Shown piece after piece: positions 25,995 to 37,500 of a stretch of 64,000 nucleotides of DNA (positions are counted from its first letter, which is position 1; each line of letters begins with the position of its first letter). The position numbers and the translations under genes were made by a program. The notes beneath the pieces are model-generated. The model saw only the letters and a list, made by a program, of their open reading frames with translations, was not told the origin of the DNA and ran no database searches. Source of the DNA: Serripes groenlandicus. Taxonomy: Eukaryota; Mollusca; Bivalvia; Cardiida; Cardiidae. Location of the stretch: assembly GCA_031761405.1 (NCBI GenBank), contig JASEVX010000001.1:115978609-116042608 (forward strand), read 5' to 3'.

Positions 25995-26200
25995 ATATCA
26001 CGGCGTTTCGTGGGTTAATTACTAGTACTTCCTTTATTATATATCCTTTCACCGACGTTCCAGTCGTAACGCTATCACCGCAAGCCAAATTTCCAACGAG
26101 AGAGTCATTAAAACATTTTAAAGTATTGTATATGACCAGACCATGGATCGAACCTAGGTTCCAAGACTGACGCTCTAACCACTAAACCATGGATACGGTT
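25995..26200 (-). mobile_element. tRNA-derived SINE, minus orientation
   Basis: On the minus strand CCATGGTTTAGTGGTTAGAG and GGTTCGATCCATGGTCTGG give A and B boxes; the tail ends CGCCGTGATATAACA. Confidence 0.76.
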
Positions 26201-26229
26201 TACAGATGTGGTGTGATAAGAGGACGTTG

Positions 26230-26446
26230 ATTTACCCTTTCCCACACACAATACATCTGCAGTAGACGACCTTGAATACATATAGACAAACATTTAGAAG
26301 ATATCTGTAAACGAACGTAGAACTATTGAAAAGAGTTGAAACAAATTGTGATAAATGGGGAATTTTCTCTTTTTCTAACTATAATTTCAAAATCACCATG
26401 CTGCACATGCGTTAAAATGTCTCTGCAGATTGAAAAGGGGGGTTAA
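26230..26446. mobile_element. MITE of the CCCTTTCCCAC family, diverged
   Basis: Starts TTTACCCTTTCCCACACACA, ends in GAAAAGGGGGGTTAAAC. The arms are only partly recognisable (GTAGACGACC). A further left-half copy begins near 26601 (AACCCTTTCCCACATGC). Confidence 0.55.
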
Positions 26447-26943
26447 ACTCGCGTAGGACTGTAGGCGAGTAAATGCGAGCGTAAGGATTTAAGTTCTTTT
26501 TCTTATGGCAATACAGTCATACATGACATTGGTTTGATTATCTTAAGATAAATTACACAGAAACGAAACACTTGACAAAACGCATACTTAGGGTACGTAA
26601 CCCTTTCCCACATGCACCAAATCTGCGTTAGATGACTTTGAAAACATCTCTTTTTATAAATGAAAGGATAATTATTGAGAATAGATGAAAACATTATGAT
26701 TAATTATTTTGTCTAGTTCATCTTATGTTTATTCATTACCATTTAATCTTTATTTAAATATAGTTCACATTTTTAATAATGTAGACTGGTTTAGATTCAA
26801 GTAACATTGGGAACCGCGCAGAGGGAGTACAAAATCACAAGGAGAGGACAAGTTGTGTACAAGTAAGTCTATATTAAGTTTAAATATATAACAATTTATG
26901 CTGCGCTGGGATGTGCAGATTAACAGAAAATAATTAGCTAATA

Positions 26944-26969
26944 CAGAGACATGTATTTATATGTCTCTG
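26944..26969. mobile_element. Tiny hairpin with CAGAGAC ends, 2 of 4
   Basis: CAGAGACAT pairs with ATGTCTCTG. GCTAATA flanks it directly on both sides (26937-26943 and 26970-26976), a perfect 7-bp duplication. Confidence 0.65.
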
Positions 26970-27273
26970 GCTAATAGTTTTTGAATTCGAATACGTGTAC
27001 ATGTATATCTTGTTTTGTTTTAACAGTGACATATAATCCCATGGTGCCAGGTGTATTTTGTTATATGTTTCTTTTGTTATACACATGTCACTATAATACA
27101 AGATTGACTGACTTATTGTATATCAAGGTTAATATATTACGTCAGTTGAATAGCATTTACCCTTGTACTGGTGGATTAAGGAACGGGTACAATTAACTGA
27201 TCTGTAATGATAACAAGTCACAACATAGCCTCTGGATATCGTACAATGTCCACACATGCCTGGTAGGTTTAAC

Positions 27274-27307
27274 CAGGGACTCTATATTACAATATATAGT
27301 GTCCCTG
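27274..27307. mobile_element. Tiny hairpin with CAGGGAC ends, 3 of 4
   Basis: CAGGGAC and GTCCCTG termini with largely complementary inner arms. Flanks GTTTAAC and TTTTAAC match at six of seven bases. A MITE begins in the right flank at 27310. Confidence 0.6.
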
Positions 27308-27309
27308 TT

Positions 27310-27525
27310 TTAACACTTTCCCGTATTCAGACGCTTTATGACGCTACTGCAATAGACGACGTTTGAAAACATTGTGACTAAATGCTAATGTGCAATTACT
27401 CCCTTTGTTACAATGTTTTCAACTTTATTCAATAATTGTTATTTTATTTTTTAGAGATATTCAATATATTGCCTAGAGATTTCAAAGTCGTCTGCTGCAT
27501 ATTTGATGTATGTAGAAATGATTCA
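27310..27525. mobile_element. MITE of the CCCTTTCCCAC family
   Basis: Starts TTAACACTTTCCCG immediately after the tiny hairpin at 27274-27307, and contains GACGACGTTTGAAAACATTG and the complementary GTCGTCTGCTGC arm. The right end has decayed. Confidence 0.7.
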
Positions 27526-29247
27526 ATGTAGTGTCATGGTTATGCGGTGAAAATACCTCCACCTTCACCCGTACCCTTATATGTCATTTTTAAAGTCTTC
27601 TGCTCGGACAACATCTGTAATATAGACAGTCTTGAATAGTAAAAATATATTTTTGTAAAAAAAGGCGAAAATGAGGCAACATAAGAAGAAGAAATGTGTC
27701 GTTTTGTTCAACTTATTCTTTCACGACCGCCACAGAACAAGCAACCAATCACCCGTTGTTCCTCCTTTCAATAATTGGTCTGTAATTTACATTCTCCTCC
27801 AGAACATGCATCTGCATTCTTGTAATATAAATATTGTATTAATGTGATCAAGCAATAAGTTTAAACTCATAGACTCGCTTGTTCCAGTGACAGATAAACA
27901 CATATGTCTATGCTTGTTCTAATTAGTGTTGTCACCTTTATTCTAAGGTGTCCCTTTCGAAGTTTGCACAAGTTTTCTTTATCGTATAGAGTTTGACGTA
28001 AATTGATTGTCCCGGTGAACTGCATAGGTCCAGATAAGGAGGGGTATTCAGCTTTTTTCCCCACAATATATTTTTATTACCCAAGCGCACACTGATTTAA
28101 GTATTCAAAAGTGTCGTTTCATTATTTTGAGTACCCACAAGATAGGCTTAGAGGATCAAATAAAGATTTTAAAACATTCAACACGCCCCTAATCTAAAGC
28201 GCTGAGTGAACCATCGTCGTATTTCATTCAAAGCGTACAAACGATTACACTTTTTCGTTTTTTAAACTAAGATGCTTTTTAATAATAAATTGTGTGTATG
28301 AATATACAAGCAAAATTTATTTCAAGAAAGGAAATAGCATGGATAACACATCTTTATTGCAAACTTATAGCCATAAAACATAACTAGTTCAGAAACAGAA
28401 TGAGAAATTATTTTACGAGAAGTACAGGTCAATGTTGTGTACTTATTTTTGCCAGGGAACAAGGGTAAGAAGAGAGAGAGATTGGAGATAGTGTACAGTA
28501 ATTTGCATTTTTGTAGGATGTTTTTATTTTGAATTATGTAACATTATCAAGTCCATCTCGATCTAAAAATTCTAATCATTTCAAAACAACCCTTTCGGCG
28601 TACATGGTTTACGCTAATTAATTTCTGACCGTTTTCCTTGACAGCCTTGCACATTGTCCTCTAATTAGTTTGGTGTATTAAAATCGATATTTAGAAAGAA
28701 GCATCATTACTATTTAAATCTAGCATTCTTTAAACCCTTCCCACTTCCATAGGCATCTTCAAAGTAACTCAACTTCCTATTGAGAAATAAAAACGTGTCT
28801 TTAGCGTGATTGGATCGACATATGTCCTCGTAAAATGTAGCATAGGATTTCCCTGTTCGCTTTCTTTGTTTGTATTTATTCCATATTTCCAAACTTTTGT
28901 AAACACATGTTGATAATTTGTTTAAGTATATTTTCATGTTCCGACTTAGAAGTTCAATAAATGTAATTATATACATGTTTGCCTTTTCCAGAGATAGGCG
29001 GGCAGTGAATGATCTGGTAAAGCCATGCGTTTACACCGGCCAAACTTCACCGAGTCTTTCAAAGCTGTTAGCTCGACCAACAAGATGCAATTTTGCCTGA
29101 TGTTAAACAGTAAAATAAATATGAAAAACAAACTATTGATTCAGTCAGATTAAGTACTTCGTGGAGGGCCATTTAAACGAGCGGCTCCTGGCATTCAAGG
29201 AATGTAGTGTTGACCAGTATATATTTTGGCGAGTCACAATCTTTGCG
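27526..29247. other. No gene established
   Basis: AT-rich sequence. A minus-strand frame at 28710-28976 has fairly coding-like, Lys-rich composition, but no family, splice context or homologue is evident. Confidence 0.45.
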
Positions 29248-29451
29248 CTCCCTTTCCCAAATATAGACGCTTTCTAATGCCTTCTACAACAGACAAATTA
29301 AAAAAAACATAGTGACAAAGGCGAGCAATTTCTTCTTTTGCCACAATGTTTTCAAAATTATTGGATGATCGTTCTTCCAAGTATATGACTTGACTAGTAT
29401 TGACTCAATGCTTTCAAAATCGTCAGCTGCATATTTGTTGTTCGTGGGAAC
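29248..29451. mobile_element. MITE of the CCCTTTCCCAC family, diverged
   Basis: TCCCTTTCCCAAATATAGAC at the left, TTTGCCACAATGTTTTCAAA in the centre and AAAATCGTCAGCTGC near the right end. Confidence 0.58.
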
Positions 29452-29577
29452 TCCATCGTTGTACGTTGTAGCTTTTGAAGGGAATCTATAGCTGAAATCC
29501 GATCGATGATACCGTGATAAGACTCGAAAGAAGTAGTCCAATCGTACACCTTTAAGTGTATCGCTGCTCGAATTAAT

Positions 29578-30046
29578 CTACAGGTCAAAGGGAAGTAAAT
29601 CATTTTCCATAGGCGACCATTATAGCATTATGGGTTATGGTTCGTTACTAGCAAATAGATTAACACATATACCTGTATCAAACTAAAGTTCATTCTTAGA
29701 ACTACCAGAAAAGCAAAACAAACTAACATGTTCACCGTTTCTTGAAAGAGCTAGGAGGTCGAATCAAAGGTGAGCCTTATCCCGCACTGAATTTTACTTT
29801 CAATTTCAGAAAATACAGCATGTTCTGAAAATGGCTATTAGAGTGTCAACATAGCTAAAAGCAAACACTGTTTTGGTTTTAAATCAGTCAGAGGTTATTC
29901 AACTTTATGAAAATCACTTTCAACTTTCAACAAAATCATTATTGTCCAATGGGAGCCAACATCAGTCTTGTATATTCATCTGAAATTCCCTCGAAAAAAT
30001 TGTCTGCCCGGCAAGCCGATCCGATTTACTTCCCTTTGACCTACAG
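29578..30046. mobile_element. 469-bp terminal-inverted-repeat element
   Basis: Ends CTACAGGTCAAAGGGAAGTA and (reverse strand) CTGTAGGTCAAAGGGAAGTA form 24-bp repeats with two mismatches. The interior is AT-rich and non-coding. ATTAAT occurs near both flanks but no clean target duplication is visible. Superfamily unknown. Confidence 0.72.
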
Positions 30047-30087
30047 AGTGTATTAATTACATGTACCAGCTTGATGATAAGTGTAGT

Positions 30088-30260
30088 CATATCTCGGCGG
30101 ACAATTCACCTACCCATGCGTTTCGTGGATTTCTCACACCAGTATTCCACAAAAGATACTTTCCAAGCAACTGCCTGCTATTCTACATAGAATGTTAACC
30201 CATTGGTGGAAGACGAATGTTCAACGTAGGAAAGCATGTTGGAAGTGTAGGAGGAATAGC
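30088..30260 (-). mobile_element. SINE fragment, minus orientation
   Basis: Shares CGCCGAGATATGACT and the TACTTTCCAAGCAACTGCCT block (plus strand) with the copies at 34999-35130 and 60975-61235. The head is lost. Confidence 0.6.
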
Positions 30261-30326
30261 ACAGGTTGATTAATTTGTTACTATAGTCCGTAACTATTGT
30301 TAACTCCCTTACACTATCAATCTACT

Positions 30327-30565
30327 GACCGCCTCGGTGAAGTGGTAGAGCGTCCGCCTTGGTGCGGGGGGTAGCGGGTTTAAATTCTTGAAAAATCGTA
30401 GTAATGGCTGTCCTCCTTGGAGCTCAGGGTTTCGGGGTTAGCATTGCGACTGACTGGCTGGTGTCAGGATAAATGGATCATAAGAACTGGTAACTTACCA
30501 AGGAAATGCCGTTAAAAAACTGAAACATGTTAAAAGCGACCTTAAACATCAAACAATCAATCTAT
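30327..30565 (+). mobile_element. tRNA-derived SINE, different head
   Basis: Head GCCTCGGTGAAGTGGTAGAG with GCGGGTTTAAATTC as a B-box-like segment. The body has GACTGACTGGCTGGTGTCAG and the tail AAGCGACCTTAAACATCAAA. A 5'-truncated copy with the same body follows at 30898-31055. Confidence 0.76.
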
Positions 30566-30897
30566 TATTCTGCTGTTTGGCTTTTCTAAAACAATTATGT
30601 TCTTTGTTTTGTGGCTAGTCTGACACCTGGTGTACTATAGTAAGAACGTCTTGCACCAACCAACAATAGCGACTAGCTTGGTAACCTCCCCTCATGTGTC
30701 ACTAGCGTATATATAGTAAATTAGTAAATATATATTGAATTTCGTAAATTCTACAGTTTACCATTACAACGTTATGTTTGGAATCAAAACATAAATAAAG
30801 AACCAAATTGCATTCAATGTTTACAAAGTTAACCGGTCGGTCCCCAAAACGGTTGTCTCTATAGCTTTATTGGTCACTATATCATTTCAAACGTGCG

Positions 30898-31055
30898 CTG
30901 TAAGACTTTAAAAGTGGTAGTATTGGCTGCCCTACTTAGCGCTCAGGGTTGTGACTGACTGGCTGGTGTCAGGATGAATGGACCAGTAGTACTGGTAACT
31001 TACCCAGAAAAAGCCCTGATATATTTGAAAAATTCTTGAAAGCGGCGTAAGGCAA
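30898..31055 (+). mobile_element. 5'-truncated SINE
   Basis: Lacks the tRNA head and keeps GACTGACTGGCTGGTGTCAG, TACTGGTAACTTACC and a GAAAGCGGCGTAAGGC-like tail. Confidence 0.7.
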
Positions 31056-31426
31056 GTTACTCCAGATTATGTTGTGGCAAGAGTACTTTATCTTTTCACA
31101 AACTCAAACTATATGTATTACTGTTACTCTTTGTCAGCGAGATCAAACACGTTTAAGAGCTACAAAAAAGAAGGTATAACAATATATATATATATAACAC
31201 AATTCCATACAGTTTTGTGAAACAGGCTTTATTAAAAAATGCAACAAAACACAATATGACAAAATTACATAACAAAATGAATATCGTGTCTTGTTTATTG
31301 TCCATTATCATTTTACATGTCAGGGAGGCGCTTGATAAGGCAACTTCGATATCAGAGTCTTGGTAAGCCCCGTTGTACGTAGACAGTCCGTTCAAATGCG
31401 TACATGGTGAGTGAATTCCAACAATG

Positions 31427-32355
31427 CAGAGATCCGTACATCTCTCCCTGACAGTGATCCGTACATCTCTCCCTGACAGTAATCCGTACATCTCTCCCTG
31501 ACAGTGATCCGTACATCTCTCCCTGACAGTGATCCGTGCATCACTCACTGACAGTGATCCGTACATCACTCCCTGACAGAGATCCGTACATATCTCCCTG
31601 ACAGAGATCCGTACATCTCTCCCTGACAGTGATCCGTATATCAATCCCTGACAGTGATCCGTACATCACTCCCTGACAGTGATCCGTACATCTCTCCCTG
31701 CCAGTGTTCCGTACATCTCTCCCTGACAGTGATCCGTACATCTCTCCCTGACAGAGATCCGTACATCACTCCCTGCCAGTGATCCGTACATCTCTCCCTG
31801 GCAGTGTTCCGTACATCACTCCCTGACAGAGATCCGTCCATCTTTCCCTGACAGTGATCCGTACACCACTCCCTGACAGTGATCCGTACATCACCCCCTG
31901 ACAGTGATCCGTACATCACTCCCTGACAGTGATCCGTACATCTTTCCCTGACAGTGATCCGTACATCACTCCCTGCCAGTGATCTGTACATCTTTCCCTG
32001 ACAGTGATCCGTACATCACTCCCTGACAATGATCCGTACATCACCCCCTGACAGTGATCCGTACATCACTCCCTGACAGTGATCCGTACATCTCTCCCTG
32101 ACAGTGATCCGTACATCACTCACTGACAGTGATCTGTACAATCCTCCCTGACAGTGATCCGTACATTTCTCCCTGACATAGATCCGTACATCTCTCCCTG
32201 ACAGAGATCCTTACATCTCTCCCTGACAGTGATCCGTACATTTCTCCCTGACAGTGATCCGTACATCTCTCCCTGACAGTGATCCGTACATCTCTCCCTG
32301 ACAGTGATCTGTACATCTTTCCTTGACAGTGATCCGTACATCTCTCCCTGACAGT
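31427..32355. repeat. 25-bp tandem array, about 37 units
   Basis: The unit contains GATCCGTACATCTCTCCCTG and repeats at exactly 25 bp with few length changes. Because 25 is not a multiple of three, every minus-strand frame cycles through the same 25-residue repeat and several frames stay open for 60-160 codons. These are not genes. Confidence 0.94.
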
Positions 32356-33577
32356 CTTGAATAACCAGAACAATACGTTTATACGGACAACACCACAACT
32401 ACGAAGTAAGCAATTAATATGTCTTCTGCAAATATGTAACTATTTACTTGAAATAATAGTTTAAAGAGTCGTCTGCCAAATAAAAACAAACTTAGCGAAA
32501 CCTTGTTATAATTAGAAATGTTGAAGTATGTTCTCGAATGTTGCTTGTATCAGATGAAGGATTAAACAAACACTTTCTCCATTAAGAATTAAATAGTAAT
32601 AGTTACACTTTGCGAATGTGTAGATTGTTGTATGTTAGAAAGGGTTAAACGGTACAAATGATAGAGAGAAGATAATAATCTAAATGAGAGATGCAACAAC
32701 ATAAACAGACATATATATTATCGACTCGGTGCGTTTTGTTCAAGCTTTTGTATTATTGTGTTTTTAAAACAATGTAGAAAATAAAACCTACGTCCTACGT
32801 TGTTCTCAAAAATAGATTAAAACCGCGATTAACGGGATATTCAAATTTATTTTACTATTCTTTATATTTGTGAAGGATAAAAGGAAAAAATAATAATACC
32901 GATAGTCTTAATATTAAAATAAAATTTGAAATGTGATATTGGCATTAAATATGAAGCTAATAATCACCTGCATTCATACTATTAACGGAATATTACATCA
33001 GGTCTTAAAACGAGGTCGAAGAACGAACGTCCTATTCCAAACCAAATCAGGGAAAACCCTTTCGGATTTATCTGTATAGATAACATATTTCAAATAATAT
33101 ATTATAGCGATATCATTCAATTTAAATGTAAGCTGGTGTGATTGTATGTTTGGCAGTTCAAAAAACAAATATTGTTCCGGCATCACACAGAAAGTGATAT
33201 TTAACCAATTATAACTGTATAATGAATACACATACTAATAATTCATCAATTGAATATGATGGTAGATCTATAGAATTGTTGTCCTGATTATACAAAAACC
33301 AAAACCACACAATCGCACATTCACGTAAATAGTACAGCAATGTGTTAGGACATTTCCAAGAATAGTTATTTCTAATGAAACAGACGAAAAGAAGATATTA
33401 ATAAAAAACAAGTTTGTTTTTATTTTGAACGATGCTTTCAACTAAGCATCAATATAATTGTTTAACATTTCAAAATGCAAAAAAATAAATCTTCATAATG
33501 TTTTCATCGTGTAGGATATATTATAGGGAATAGTACAAAAGGGGTGATTTAAAAATTACAGATTTCTTAATTCACTA

Positions 33578-33793
33578 TTAAACCCTTTCCCTCATACGGC
33601 AATTCTGCAGCAGACGACTTTGAACATGGAAAATCTCTATAATTGAATGGATAACCATGGACTAAACGTGGAAAACATTGTGACAAAAGGAGAAATTGCA
33701 CGTTTTGTGCAATTTCTTCTTTTCTTACTATGTTTTCAAAAAGCCGTCTGCTGTAGAGGCGTCAGAAAGCGTCTATATGAGGGAAAGGGTTAA
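33578..33793. mobile_element. TTAA-flanked MITE
   Basis: Complete copy with TTAAACCCTTTCCCTCAT at the left and ATGAGGGAAAGGGTTAA at the right, a central palindrome GAAATTGCACG / TGTGCAATTTC, and the GTCGTCTGCTG arm. Confidence 0.78.
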
Positions 33794-34367
33794 ACCATAT
33801 GTTATGGATACTTAAATAATCACCTTGACGACTTCCAACACATAGAATTTGATCCAATGATCCAATAACTCTTCCTTACATATGCCTGTGACTTTGACAG
33901 CTTACCATCCGTTGTGTGGCCATTTCCAAATTGTTTGCACTAGTCGCCTGCTGCAATGACATCAACTGTCGAGTGTATCAGGACACGCGTTAAATATAAA
34001 TGGCAGAAGTCAACACGATTCTTTCGGGAAAAATTGCAATGTTACTGCAGAACGCTTGAAATGATCAGTACCATTAAAGTGACATACAATGACGACAATG
34101 CGGCAAGTCTACTGTTTAAACATAATTAAATACCAAAGTGCCTATACGATGATGGTTAACCAAGTACTGGGACAAAACGTAATTATTAACATATCCCAAC
34201 AGTTTTGGATAAGGTGCGTATTTTACGTTCGAAAGATTCTTACTCGACCGACAAAAACCTCTATATGATGGATGTATGTATGGGGTTGGGGAAGGGGAAC
34301 CAGTTTACTCTTTATCTGGGTCTGTGATACCATTACTAAACGCTGACCTCTATCATAACAATTGTTC

Positions 34368-34584
34368 TCATAACAATTGGTCTAGACTTGCACTGGATAG
34401 CCCAGAGGAATCACTCATAGCGTCAAATCTTTCATTGTCGGGAAATAATGTAGCTTCTCGGGTGAAGGACACAATCACTTTCTGTAGCCAGTCTTTATTT
34501 CCTACAGGAATCCTGTTTTTGTTCGGTCGGATAGCAATACTGTGAATAGCCTGCTCCGTCAGGTAGTCCTCCCAGGTCAGCGTA
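34368..34584 (-). CDS. EF-hand-like gene exon 5 with stop
   Basis: Open from the acceptor CAAAACCAG to a TGA at 34370-34368. It encodes TLTWEDYLTEQAIHSIAIRP, a Lys/Trp-containing middle and a Ser-rich tail ending SSASLDQLL. The frame has coding-like composition and no upstream ATG of its own. Incoming phase 2 fits exon 4 exactly, although 5.1 kb of intron separates them. Confidence 0.7.
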
Positions 34585-37500
34585 CTGGTTTTGTAATAGA
34601 AACGTACACATGAGCCGCGTCATGCAATAAGCGATCTTGTAGAAACTTTAAAAATAGAAGTCGCGGGCTTTTGCCCGGCGACTAATAATTGATGTAAAAT
34701 CGGACATTCAGTAGGACCCAAAAACGCCAGACGTGGCCATAAATATTAACTATTTCCCATATATTCTCATTGTAGAGCACTATTTTTGGAAACGTTTGAA
34801 GCAAGCAATGTCTCCTATTCCCTCAATGTTATCAAATATGTGTCACAAAAGTAAATTCGATTGCCGTATTTATCGATTGTATCATCATGTACAAATGCTG
34901 TTCTAGAATTACGTAACATTTCTCTTTTAGAATAATTAGGGCTTAATTCATATAACCCCAGTAATCAATAAGTGTGTAATATGCGTAAAACTATAGTCTA
35001 CTGCAACCACACAACATACTTTCCAAGCAACTGGCTGCTTTTCCACATATACTGTTAAACAGCCCATTTGTGAAAGACGAATGATGCATGTCATAGTTAC
35101 TTTTGTCAAACGTCGGAAAAAATGTTGTCCGAGCTGGGATTTGTAAGCTAAGAAAGAAATCGATATAATTCAAAGTTTGCGTTTGTTTGATTGACTGGAT
35201 TTAAACGTGTCGCTATTCCCACTTGAATGTGTCTGTCAGTGTCGGGCAATCTGACCTTTTGTATCCATATAAAGCGATACTTCTGAGTTCATTTGTATTT
35301 ACCTAATAGTTTATTTACCTAATAGTGTATTTACCTAATAGTGTATTTACCTAATAGTGTGTTTACCTAATAGTGTGTTAGGGTATTTACCTAATAGTGT
35401 ATTTACCTAATAGTGTATTTACCTAATAGTGTGTTTACCTAAAAGTGTGTTTGTGTATTTACCTAATAGTGTATTTACCTAATAGTGTGTTTACCTAATA
35501 GTGTGTTTGTGTATTTACCTAATAGTGTATTAACCTAATAGTGTATTTACCTAATAGTGTATTTACCTAATAGTGTATTTACCTAATAGTGTGTTTACCT
35601 AATAGTGTGTTTGTGTATTTACTTAATAGTGTATTTACCTGATAGTGTATTTACCTAATAGTGTATATACCTAATAGTGTGTTTACCTAATAGTGTATTT
35701 ACCTAATAGTGTGTTTACCTAATAGTGTATTTACCTAATAGTTTGTTTACATAATGGTGTATTTAACTAATAGTGTGTTTACCTAATAGTGTGTTAGTGT
35801 ATTTTCCTAATAGTGTATTTACCTAATAGTGTGTTTACCTAATAGTGTGTTTACCTAATAGTGTATTTACCTAATAGTGTATTTACATAATAGTGTGTTA
35901 GTGTATTTTCCTAATAGTGTATTTACCTAATAGTGTGTTACCTAATAGTGTATTTACCTAATAGTGTATTTACATAATAGTGTGTTAGTGTATTTACCTA
36001 ATAGTTTATTTACCTAATAGTGTATTTACCTAATATTGTCTTTACCTAATAGTGTATTTTCCTAATAGTGCATTTAACTTATAGTGTATTTACCAAATAG
36101 TGTATTTACCTAAAAGTGTGTTTACCTAATAGTGTGTTTTCGGTCTCGTCTGTTCTGAAAACATCTAAGGAAATATTGTTTCACCCTATCCCACACAGAA
36201 CAAAAATGCAGCAGAAGACTTTGAAAAAAAATGGTCAGAAATATGTTACTTCTCAATAAATGATAGAACAAGTATTGAATAAAGTTTAAAAGAAATTGGC
36301 AAAGGGAGAAATTGCTCATGATGAGCAATTTCTCCTTTTCCCACAATGTTGTCAACAGTCGTCTGCTGTAGAGGGATCAGAAATCGTCTGCATGTGAGAA
36401 AGGGTTACTATCGAGTTGTAATTAAATTCTCACATTGTCCGCACTATTGCATCATGCATTACAAATCGTATGTATTGGTGAAAGTGTTAAATGTCTTGGA
36501 ATAGTTCTGCTTTAACATTTCAATCATTCCCCATATTACTAAAACATTTTGCATTTTCAGCAGTTCTTAAAGCGTTAAAAAGCAATATAGAAAATATGAA
36601 AGTGTTGGGGCTTTTTCCATATTATATCGTTCAAAATTATAAGTCACTTTTTTAACGCACAGTATTAGGTACCCGCGTTCCACAGTATAGTTCATGTGAA
36701 GTTAAACAACTCCAATGAAATCTAAACTGCGTCAGACGAAACGCGTTATATCAGCGTTAGACACATGTTTACTTCAGACGTAAATCAAATTGTGGGTGGA
36801 CTTGTTTGGAACTCCATGAATTTGGTCCAGTTAAACAAAAATAGCCACTATTCAATTAAAAAGCTCATAGTCATTGATAATTACAACAACGAATAATGGG
36901 CATATTAAATGTCACTTACTCATTTCGAATTGTAAGATTATGACCACATGATGTACCTTTGCAGCCAGACTACACATTTTAAAAACATTGGTAGAAAGTA
37001 ACAATAAATATGCTGGTGTTGTTTTAAAATCATCAAAAGGGATATCAATTAATAAATGTAGTAAGACTCCCAGGAAGTTAGTTTATGTTTCTCTGTGATG
37101 TGACAAAATTAATGTGATATTTGTGTAATATCCTGTAAAACTGCTGGTGAACACATTAGCCCGATTAATTAAATAACATAAATCAACCCTACATGATTAA
37201 TGGGCTCTACAAACTGCTGTTGAAGCTAGTCGTCCAGAACAAGATGGCTGTATTTCTAATTGATAGGGTATTTTGGGGTTTAAACTGGTTTTAACAGGAG
37301 CATTATTCAACCGATACGCAGTGATACGAAATAAAGAATACAACAATTCGTCTCCATATTATATGATAGTCAGGGGTTATCACCCTTTAGGCACTGTAGG
37401 CACGTGCCTACATATTTTTTCTCAAAATGCCCCAAAATGCAGCTGCGGCGATAGACATATGCGTAATGTATCGAGCAGATCAGCCTGCGCTGTCCGCCCA

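Noticed and set aside
31420..32355. CRISPR-like regular array
   Set aside because: Pure head-to-tail satellite with no unique spacers, in a eukaryotic genome.
31153..32398. Minus-strand frames of 85-163 codons with a Cys/Arg/Gly repeat
   Set aside because: Produced by the 25-bp satellite in all frames; no start context, splice or domain support.
34276..34545. Plus-strand 89-codon frame
   Set aside because: Antisense to the last exon of the EF-hand-like gene, which has better composition and phase support.
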